Assembly (NCBI GenBank): GCA_965651815.1
Contig: CBFGTJ010000127.1
Span: 1-9,226 of the forward strand
DNA: 9,226 nucleotides
Source: CBFGTJ01 sp965651815
GTDB taxonomy: Bacteria; Actinomycetota; Acidimicrobiia; Acidimicrobiales; Microtrichaceae
Direction of reading: 5' to 3'
Notes under the pieces: model-generated
Told to the model about the DNA's origin: nothing
What the model saw: the letters and a program-made list of their open reading frames with translations, nothing else
Database searches by the model: none
Translations under genes and position numbers: made by a program
Part shown: piece by piece, positions 1 to 5,311 of the stretch
How positions within the stretch are numbered: position 1 is the first letter of the stretch
Layout: every line of letters begins with the position of its first letter

Positions 1-23
1 CACCGCTGCCCCGTCGACGCCGA

Positions 24-69
24 TTCTCGTTGTGCTGTGCGCGACATGCCGCGCACAGCGCAACGAGAA
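24..69. repeat. 46-nt palindrome, left copy (hairpin upstream of DUF559 gene)
   Basis: Two 20-nt arms (24-43 and 50-69) flank a 6-nt loop, ACATGC. All 20 positions pair; the only non-Watson-Crick pair is T33 with G60, a wobble in RNA. The outer arm reads TTCTCGT and the inner arm ends in GCGCG. A second element of the same length and design lies after the gene at 1073-1118. The hairpin ends 58 nt before the chosen start codon of the downstream gene, so it would sit in its promoter or 5' leader. The structure is read directly from the sequence. Its role as operator, attenuator or mobile-unit end is inference. Confidence 0.85.
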
Positions 70-127
70 CGAGGGGGTCCACCTCCCCGCTGCGTCCGCG
101 GCCTCGTTCACCCACCATCGAGGCCTC

Positions 128-1060
128 ATGGATGGGCTCGATCCCGACGGAACCCTCGAAGCGATCGCCGCCGGGCAGCACGGTGTGATCTCCCGTCGCC
201 AGGCGCACGACGCCGGGTTGGACCGGCACCAGATCCGTGTGCGCCTCGACTCCGGGCGGTGGCGAACCGTGGCGCCGCGCGTGTACGGCTTTCCCGGCCA
301 TCCGGACACGTGGCCGCGCCGGCTCTGGATCGCCCACCTCCACGGTGGACCGGACACGGTCATCTCGATCGAGTCGGCTGCCCGGCTGCTGCGCCTGGGA
401 CCGGTCGAGGGCTGGCCGGTCGACCTGATCGTCGAGCGCCGGCAGGGGCAGGCGCTCCCCGGCACCCGGCGCTATCGCCCTGGCGACCTGGCACCGAACC
501 ACGTGATGCGTCACCAGGGCCTGCCGGTCACGACACCCGCACGCACGATCGTCGACCTCGCCGCGTTCGTCTCCCGCACCCGGTTGGCGTCGGTCGTGGA
601 GACCGCCGAGGTGGAACGACGCTGTTCGCTGCTGCAGGTGGCGACGATGCTGGACGACCTCCGTCGCTCCGGGAAGCGTGGCGTCCGCAAGCTCGCCGAC
701 GTGCTCGACGAGCTGGGTCCGGGTGACGCGCTTCCCCACTCGCAGCTGGAGCGACTGCTCGACCGGGTGATCGAGCTCGCCGGGCTCCCACCGCCTCGCC
801 ACGAGCACCCGCTGCCCTCGACCGGTGCGCTGACCGGGTTCGTCGACCGGTGCTGGCCCGAGGCACGCCTGATCGTCGAGGCGGACGGCCGCCGGTGGCA
901 CACCCGTCGCCAGAGGATCGCGCTCGACCACGACCGCGACCTCGAAGCGAGCAGGAACGGGTACCTCACGGTGCGATTGATCTGGGAGCGCCTCGAGGGC
1001 GACGCGGAGACGACGGCCCGGGCGCTCGCCGAGATCTACGCCGGCCGACTCGCCGGCTGA
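128..1060 (+). CDS. AbiEi-type winged-helix / DUF559 (Vsr-like nuclease fold) protein
   Basis: A 310-residue protein. Residues about 8-55 (LEAIAAGQHGVISRRQAHDA... RVYGFPG) resemble the winged-helix N-terminal domain of AbiEi-type antitoxins. The middle carries the usual linker signature TTPARTIVDLAA (135-146). Residues about 205-310 match the DUF559/Vsr-like PD-(D/E)XK fold: SQLERLLD, then D240, E251-A-D253-G with H258, and D267-H-D-R270. These acidic residues look intact, so a nuclease is possible but unproven. The ATG at 128 was chosen because the alternative in-frame GTG at 32 lies inside the upstream hairpin; the sequence between them is not family-like, and a weak GAGG (120-123) precedes 128. 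No toxin-like AbiEii partner is adjacent: the next gene is a convergent amidase. Such solitary genes are common in actinobacteria and their biological role is not established. Hairpins flank it on both sides. Confidence 0.85.
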   Translation: MDGLDPDGTLEAIAAGQHGVISRRQAHDAGLDRHQIRVRLDSGRWRTVAPRVYGFPGHPDTWPRRLWIAHLHGGPDTVISIESAARLLRLGPVEGWPVDLIVERRQGQALPGTRRYRPGDLAPNHVMRHQGLPVTTPARTIVDLAAFVSRTRLASVVETAEVERRCSLLQVATMLDDLRRSGKRGVRKLADVLDELGPGDALPHSQLERLLDRVIELAGLPPPRHEHPLPSTGALTGFVDRCWPEARLIVEADGRRWHTRRQRIALDHDRDLEASRNGYLTVRLIWERLEGDAETTARALAEIYAGRLAG

Positions 1061-1072
1061 GCACTGGCCCTT

Positions 1073-1118
1073 TTCTCGTGGTGTGCTGCGCGGCATCGCG
1101 CGCTGCACACGACGAGAA
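1073..1118. repeat. 46-nt palindrome, right copy; possible shared terminator
   Basis: Arms 1073-1092 and 1099-1118 flank the loop GCATCG. Eighteen of 20 positions pair; the mismatches are G1080/G1111 and T1087/T1104. It has exactly the same arm and loop lengths as 24-69, the same outer TTCTCGT and inner GCGCG, and CAT at the same loop positions. Three middle base pairs differ from the left copy but stay paired. It sits 12 nt after the stop of the DUF559 gene and 27 nt beyond the end of the convergent amidase gene, so it could also act as a bidirectional terminator. It is preceded on the + strand by TTTT, with no clear T-run after it. Confidence 0.8.
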
Positions 1119-1145
1119 CGACCGCAACGGGCGACCGACGGTGGG

Positions 1146-2570
1146 TCAGGCGGTGATGTTGGGCCAGCGGTCCGCCCAGGGGGCGGCGTTCTCGAGCTGG
1201 GAGGCGAGGCGGATCAGCGTCGCCTCCTGCCACGGCCCGGCGGCGAACTGCACGCCGACCGGCAGGCCGGAGTCCGACACGTGCAGGGGCAGCGAGATCG
1301 CGGGCTGGCCGGTCACGTTGAACATCGCCGTGTAGGCGGCCATCGGCGTCGCGTTGACGAGCGGGGCGCCGGGCTCCTCGTCCATGCCCTCCCAGATCGA
1401 GCCGACCTTCGGCGGCTCCACCGCCATCGTGGGCGTGACCAGCACGTCGACCCCACCGGCCTCCGGGTCGAACTGGGCGATCAACTCGCGGGACAGCTCC
1501 TGCAGCAGCAGCTCGGCCTCGGTGAACGCGATCGAGCTGGTCGCCTGGGCAGCGTCCCAGTTCGCCTTGTTGTGCGGCTCCATCTTCTCGGGGTCGAGGC
1601 CGGGGATCCCCGCGGCGATCGTCGACCAGATCGTGAGGAACCCGGACAGGAACTGCGAGGGGTCCGGCCAGGCGGGCGGCTCGTCGATCACCTCGTGGCC
1701 GAGGTCCGCGAGCAGGTCCGCCGCACGCCGCACCGCCGCCGAGCAGGCCGCGTCGATCGGGATCCCGAGGGCGTTGGACTCCGAGATCCGGATGCGCAGG
1801 CGCCCCGGCGCCGCACCCACCTCCTCTCGGTACGGCCGCTCCGGCGGCGGCGCGACGTTCCACGCACCCCGGTCGAGCACCGACATGACGTCCAGCGCCA
1901 CGGCGCTGTCCGCGACGGTCCGGGTGACGACACCGGAGGTCGACGCGGCGACCATCTTCTGCGCGCGGTTGGGGATGCGGTTGCGGCTGGGCTTGAGCCC
2001 GACGAGCCCGTTGCAGGACGCGGGGATGCGGATCGACCCGCCGCCGTCCGACGCGTGCGCGATCGGGGCCATGCCCGCGGCGACCGCCGCGCCCGCACCG
2101 CCCGAGGACCCACCGGGCGTGTGCACGGTGTTCCACGGGTTGCGGGTCCTGCCGTGCCGCTCGGACTCGGTCATCGAGATCGTGCCGAACTCGGGCGTCG
2201 TGGTCTTGCCCATCAGCACGAACCCGGCCTCGCGGAACCGCTCGACGACCGGGTCGTCGCGCTCCTCGGGCGTGTCCGGCACCGCCATCGACCCGTACGA
2301 GGTGGGCCACCCGGCCACCGCGTTCAGGTCCTTGATCGGGATCGGCACGCCGAGGAACGGCGGCAGCTCGTCGACGCTCGTCCCCGCGAGGCGGTCGGCC
2401 GCGGCCTTGGCCTCCGCCCGGGCGCGCTCGTCGTCACGCAACGAGAAGGCGTTGAGCTGCGGGTCGAGCTCGTCGACCCGGGCGAGGTAGTGATCGAGCA
2501 CCTCGAGCGGGCTCACCTCCTTGGCACGGATGGCGGCGGCCACGTCGAGGGCGGAGTCGAAGCGGGTCAT
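1146..2570 (-). CDS. Amidase signature family hydrolase
   Basis: A 474-residue enzyme, normal length for the family, which hydrolyses C-N amide bonds with a Ser-cisSer-Lys triad. The triad is visible as K80 (GVPIPIKDLNAVAG), S155 (TPGGSSGG, cis-Ser) and nucleophile S179 (ASDGGGSIRIPASCNG). The spacings of 75 and 24 residues match those of fatty acid amide hydrolase. GLVGLKPSRNRIP follows, as usual. It is not a GatA candidate: there are no gatB or gatC neighbours. The motif style recalls amidases of the 6-aminohexanoate-cyclic-dimer hydrolase type, but substrate cannot be read from sequence. It is probably cytoplasmic, as no signal peptide is seen. The ATG at 2570 has no SD but is preceded by a TAGCGT -10 box, suggesting a leaderless mRNA. 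It is divergent from argJ (208-nt gap) and convergent with the DUF559 gene. Confidence 0.92.
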   Translation of the reverse strand: MTRFDSALDVAAAIRAKEVSPLEVLDHYLARVDELDPQLNAFSLRDDERARAEAKAAADRLAGTSVDELPPFLGVPIPIKDLNAVAGWPTSYGSMAVPDTPEERDDPVVERFREAGFVLMGKTTTPEFGTISMTESERHGRTRNPWNTVHTPGGSSGGAGAAVAAGMAPIAHASDGGGSIRIPASCNGLVGLKPSRNRIPNRAQKMVAASTSGVVTRTVADSAVALDVMSVLDRGAWNVAPPPERPYREEVGAAPGRLRIRISESNALGIPIDAACSAAVRRAADLLADLGHEVIDEPPAWPDPSQFLSGFLTIWSTIAAGIPGLDPEKMEPHNKANWDAAQATSSIAFTEAELLLQELSRELIAQFDPEAGGVDVLVTPTMAVEPPKVGSIWEGMDEEPGAPLVNATPMAAYTAMFNVTGQPAISLPLHVSDSGLPVGVQFAAGPWQEATLIRLASQLENAAPWADRWPNITA

Positions 2571-2576
2571 GGCCGG

Positions 2577-2582
2577 ACGCTA
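2577..2582 (-). promoter_or_regulatory. Candidate -10 box (TAGCGT) for leaderless amidase transcript
   Basis: On the minus strand TAGCGT ends 6 nt before the amidase ATG (2570), so a transcript starting at the ATG would place the box at -12 to -7, the classic leaderless actinobacterial arrangement. No SD-like purine run is present in the intervening CCGGCC. A six-base match alone is weak evidence; the geometry and missing SD support it. Confidence 0.4.
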
Positions 2583-2733
2583 GCAACGCGCCCAGGGCCG
2601 TGGCCGGGTACCGGAGGGGGCGTCGGGTTCGATCCGGGTGGGTGCGGACCGCTGCGCCGCGACAGACTCGTCGGCCGTGACCGAACTGGCCGCGCCGCCG
2701 AGCCGCTCGACGAGCCCGTCCCCCACCCGACCC
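2583..2733. other. Divergent amidase/argJ intergenic region
   Basis: About 150 nt of GC-rich sequence lies between the amidase -10 candidate and the argJ initiation repeats. I see no convincing -35/-10 pair for argJ, no ArgR-type AT-rich palindrome and no riboswitch fold. A reading frame is open here on the minus strand, but it has no SD and runs antisense into argJ, so I do not call a gene. Confidence 0.4.
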
Positions 2734-2784
2734 GAGGTGCCCAGATGAGCGAGGTGCCCACATGAGCGAGGTGCCCACATGAGC
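2734..2784 (+). repeat. Three 17-bp tandem repeats, each an SD-plus-ATG module, before argJ
   Basis: The units are 2734-2750, 2751-2767 and 2768-2784. Units 2 and 3 are identical, and unit 1 differs by one base (CAGATG rather than CACATG). A partial fourth copy continues into the argJ coding start (2785-2792, AAGGTGCC). Each unit holds GAGGTG, five bases, then ATGAGC: a complete translation initiation site. The consecutive ATGs (2745, 2762, 2779) fall in three different frames because 17 is not a multiple of three. The repeat unit matches the native RBS and first codons of argJ, so it probably arose by tandem duplication of the start region. Confidence 0.92.
2745..2782 (+). promoter_or_regulatory. 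Two 6-codon leader ORFs (MSEVPT), ATGA-coupled to argJ
   Basis: The first two repeated ATGs each open a frame reading Met-Ser-Glu-Val-Pro-Thr-stop (2745-2765 and 2762-2782). The stop of each overlaps the next start as ATGA: the first TGA (2763-2765) overlaps the ATG at 2762, and the second TGA (2780-2782) overlaps the argJ ATG at 2779. A ribosome starting at any of the three sites could therefore pass to argJ by termination-reinitiation, or the three sites could compete. The reading frames are seen directly; translation of the leader peptides is inferred. Confidence 0.5.
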
Positions 2785-3945
2785 AAGGTGCCGCTCCCCC
2801 GGGGCTTCCACGCACACGTCGCGAACGTCGGGATCAAGGACGACACCGACGACTTCGTGGTCGTCGCGTCGGACACGACCTGCGACGCGGCGGCGGTGTT
2901 CACCCGGTCACGCTTCGAGGGGCCGAGCGTGGAGCTGTCGCGCCGCCACGCGGCGGACGGACGGCTGCGTGCCGTGGTCGTCGTGTCGAAGAACGCGAAC
3001 GTCGCCACCGGCGAGGCGGGCAGGGCCGACGCGCGGGAGCTCGCCGAGGGCGTCGCCCGCGCGGTCGGGTGCCCGGTGGAGGAGGTGCTCGTCGCCTCGA
3101 CCGGGGTGATCGGCCGCCGCTACCCGATGCCGGCGCTGCGGGCGCACCTGGACGAGCTGCGCTGGCCGTTCCAGCCGAGCGACGCCGTCGCGGCGGCGAC
3201 CGCGATGATGACCACCGACACGCACCCCAAGACCTCGGTCGCGACGCTCCCCGCCGAGCGCGGCACCGCGAGCGTGGTGGGCATCGCCAAGGGCGTCGGG
3301 ATGATCGAGCCCGACATGGCGACGATGCTCGCGTTCGTGTTCACCGACGCGGCCGTGCCCGCGGCGGAGCTGGACCCGATCTTCCGGCGTGTCGTGGCGC
3401 GCACGTTCAACAGCCTCAGCGTCGACACGGACACCTCGACCTCGGACACCGCGGCGGTCCTCGCGAACGGCGCGGCGGGGGCGGTCGACCTCGCCGAGCT
3501 CGAGACCGCGCTCGGGCGGGTGTGCCTCGGCCTGACCCGCCAGCTCGCCGCCGACGGTGAGGGCGCGACGAAGCTGCTGGTGGTGCGGGTCACCGGGGCC
3601 CGCGACGACGACCAGGCGAAGCGGGTGGCGAAGGCGATCGTGAACTCGCCGCTGGTGAAGACCGCGGTGCACGGCGCGGACCCGAACTGGGGCCGCGTGG
3701 CGATGGCGGTCGGCAAGTGCTCTGACGACACCGACATCGACCAGGAGCGGGTGGCGATCCGGTTCGGTGACGTGCAGGTCTACCCCGACGGCGACGAGGG
3801 CGACCTGGCCGCGCTCGAGGAGTACCTGCGGGGCGGCGAGGTGCACATCGGGGTCGACCTCGGCATCGCGGACGGGGACTGGACCGTCTACGGGTGCGAC
3901 CTGTCGGACGGGTACGTCCGCATCAACGCCGACTACACGACCTGA
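2779..3945 (+). CDS. argJ: ArgJ-family ornithine/glutamate N-acetyltransferase (OAT2-like)
   Basis: A 388-residue member of the ArgJ/OAT family of self-cleaving Ntn-type enzymes, which move an acetyl group from N-acetylornithine to glutamate (and in bifunctional forms from acetyl-CoA). Cleavage is expected between A181 and T182 in EPDMATML, giving alpha and beta chains with T182 as nucleophile. T108-G109 in ASTGVIG is the likely oxyanion hole. Other family blocks are NANVATG, MTTDTHPK, DTDTSTSDTA and DPNWGR. Details such as VVSKNANVATG in place of the usual NSGNANACTG, GIAKGVGMIEPDMATML, and GKCSDDTDIDQERVAIRFG resemble, from memory, the clavulanate-cluster enzyme OAT2/ORF6 more than housekeeping ArgJ. 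No argC, argB, argD or argF is adjacent, so the arginine-pathway role is uncertain. The start at 2779 has GAGGTG five bases upstream. It is cytoplasmic and stands alone on its strand. Confidence 0.9.
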   Translation: MSKVPLPRGFHAHVANVGIKDDTDDFVVVASDTTCDAAAVFTRSRFEGPSVELSRRHAADGRLRAVVVVSKNANVATGEAGRADARELAEGVARAVGCPVEEVLVASTGVIGRRYPMPALRAHLDELRWPFQPSDAVAAATAMMTTDTHPKTSVATLPAERGTASVVGIAKGVGMIEPDMATMLAFVFTDAAVPAAELDPIFRRVVARTFNSLSVDTDTSTSDTAAVLANGAAGAVDLAELETALGRVCLGLTRQLAADGEGATKLLVVRVTGARDDDQAKRVAKAIVNSPLVKTAVHGADPNWGRVAMAVGKCSDDTDIDQERVAIRFGDVQVYPDGDEGDLAALEEYLRGGEVHIGVDLGIADGDWTVYGCDLSDGYVRINADYTT

Positions 3946-3949
3946 GCCC

Positions 3950-3968
3950 GGGCGGCCTGGACCCGCCC
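3950..3968. terminator. Weak GC hairpin between convergent argJ and racemase genes
   Basis: GGGCGG (3950-3955) and CCGCCC (3963-3968) form a 6-bp stem with a 7-nt loop just after the argJ stop. A second short GCGCG/CGCGC stem lies further into the 78-nt gap. Neither has a T-run. It may act as a GC-only terminator of argJ, but in such GC-rich sequence it could arise by chance. Confidence 0.3.
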
Positions 3969-4023
3969 AGCGCGGCCTGCGGCTCGCGCGCCCGACGCGC
4001 CCGGCGCTCGCAGCAGCCCGCCG

Positions 4024-5226
4024 TCAGCCGAACGCGCCGGCGCTGCGGTGCTCGGCGAACGCCTCGGCGTCCACGCCCCACCCGGCGAGCACCTCGGCCG
4101 GGTCGGCGCCCTCGACCGACGCGGTCGGCGCAGCGGCCGGCGTGCGGTCGAAGCGTGGTGCGGGTGCCGGTTGGGCGACGCCCTCGACGTCCGCGAACGC
4201 GCCCCGGGCGACCGCGTGCGGGTGGTGGGGCGCCTCACCCATGTCGAGCACCGGGGTGACGCACGCGTCGACGCCGGCGAAGTGGTCCGCCCACTCGTCG
4301 CGGCTGCGGGTGCGGAACGCCGCGGCGAACCGCTCGCGCAGCTCCGGCCAGCGCGACCGGTCGTGCTGGTCGGGGAGGTCGGTCGCGTCCGCGAGGCCCA
4401 GCCCCTCGAGCAGCGCCGCGTAGAACTGCGGCTCGAGCGCGCCGACCGCGACCCACCCGCCGTCCGCGCACTCGTAGCAGTCGTAGAACGGGGCGCCGGA
4501 GTCGAGCAGGTTCGTGCCCCGCTCCGCCGACCAGAAGCCCGACGCGAACGCGCCGAACAGGGGCGCCATGAGCAGGGCCGCGCCGTCCACCATCGCCGCG
4601 TCGACGACCTGGCCGCGGTCCGAGCGCTGCCGCTCGACGAGCGCGGCGAGGATCCCCGCGGCGAGCAGCATCCCGCCGCCGCCGAAATCGGCGACGAGGT
4701 TCAGCGGCGGCGTCGGCGGCTGGCCGCGCCGGCCGATGTGCGCGATCGCTCCGGCGAGCCCCGCGTAGTTGAGGTCGTGCCCGGCGCGGGGAGCGAGCGG
4801 GCCGTTGCGACCCCAGCCGGTCATGCGGCCGTACACGAGGCGCGGGTTCACCCCCAGCAGGTCGTCGGGGCCGACCCCGAGCCGTTCGGCGACGCCCGGT
4901 CGGAACCCCTCGATGAGCACGTCGGCCCGCTCGGCGAGCTGGTGGACGAGACGCCGGCCGGCCTCGGAGCGCAGGTCGACGGCGACGCCGGTCCGGTTGC
5001 GGTTGAGCACGTCCCACGGGTTGGTGTGCGCCTCGGGCTGCGGCGCACCCCCGCTGCCAGCGCCCCTGTCGCCAGGGCCCTCGCCGGTCGGGAACCTCGG
5101 GCTGCCCGCCGGCCGGTCGATGCGCAGCACGTCCGCACCGAGGTCGGCGAGGAACATCGCGCAGAACGGCGCGGGACCGAGCCCTGCCAGTTCGAGGACG
5201 CGCACGCCCTCCAGGGGACCTGCCAC
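4024..5226 (-). CDS. mcr: Alpha-methylacyl-CoA racemase (CoA-transferase family III)
   Basis: A 400-residue enzyme that would interconvert (2R)- and (2S)-2-methylacyl-CoA esters, the step that lets branched-chain fatty acids and sterol side chains enter beta-oxidation. It follows M. tuberculosis Mcr closely. R115 (GVAERLGVGP), H150 and D180 (AGHDLNYAGL, NLVADFGGGG) and E265 (GALEPQFY) correspond to Mcr R91, H126, D156 and E241, with the same spacing and a constant 24-residue offset. The offset comes from an extra Gly/Pro-rich stretch at about residues 44-70, where Mcr runs straight on. H150 and D180 are the acid/base pair, so racemase is preferred over a CoA-transferase role. The GTG start at 5226 is supported by GGGAGGAG just upstream (5230-5237). 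The PKD gene lies upstream on the same strand, separated by a strong hairpin, so its transcription is probably separate. Confidence 0.92.
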   Translation of the reverse strand: MAGPLEGVRVLELAGLGPAPFCAMFLADLGADVLRIDRPAGSPRFPTGEGPGDRGAGSGGAPQPEAHTNPWDVLNRNRTGVAVDLRSEAGRRLVHQLAERADVLIEGFRPGVAERLGVGPDDLLGVNPRLVYGRMTGWGRNGPLAPRAGHDLNYAGLAGAIAHIGRRGQPPTPPLNLVADFGGGGMLLAAGILAALVERQRSDRGQVVDAAMVDGAALLMAPLFGAFASGFWSAERGTNLLDSGAPFYDCYECADGGWVAVGALEPQFYAALLEGLGLADATDLPDQHDRSRWPELRERFAAAFRTRSRDEWADHFAGVDACVTPVLDMGEAPHHPHAVARGAFADVEGVAQPAPAPRFDRTPAAAPTASVEGADPAEVLAGWGVDAEAFAEHRSAGAFG

Positions 5227-5248
5227 TCACTCCTCCCGGAACGTGAAG

Positions 5249-5278
5249 GGCAGGGGACCCGCGGACGGGCCCCCTGCC
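5249..5278 (-). terminator. Strong hairpin terminator after the PKD-protein gene
   Basis: Arms 5249-5261 and 5266-5278 form a 13-bp stem with one mismatch (A5257/C5270) and a CGGA loop, extended by one G-T wobble. It lies about 34 nt beyond the stop of the PKD-protein gene and 12 nt before the SD of the racemase gene. No U-tract follows on the minus strand, which is common for high-GC actinobacterial terminators. Read-through could alternatively place the hairpin in the racemase 5' leader. Confidence 0.6.
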
Positions 5279-5311
5279 TCGATCGATCTCACGACCCCGA
5301 AGGGTGCCCGA

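Noticed and set aside
32..127. Longer DUF559 protein starting at GTG 32
   Set aside because: The start lies inside the left hairpin, and the extra 32 residues do not look like the family N-terminus, which fits the ATG at 128.
128..1060. A complete type IV AbiE toxin-antitoxin pair
   Set aside because: Only the AbiEi-like domain is present. No AbiEii nucleotidyltransferase gene is adjacent, and this protein has a nuclease-like C-terminus.
2571..2733. Arginine-responsive operator or riboswitch upstream of argJ
   Set aside because: No ArgR-type palindrome or known riboswitch core could be seen in this GC-rich stretch.
2580..3008. Minus-strand gene in the amidase/argJ gap
   Set aside because: It has no SD or recognisable motif, runs antisense through the argJ start, and its translation spans the 17-bp repeats.
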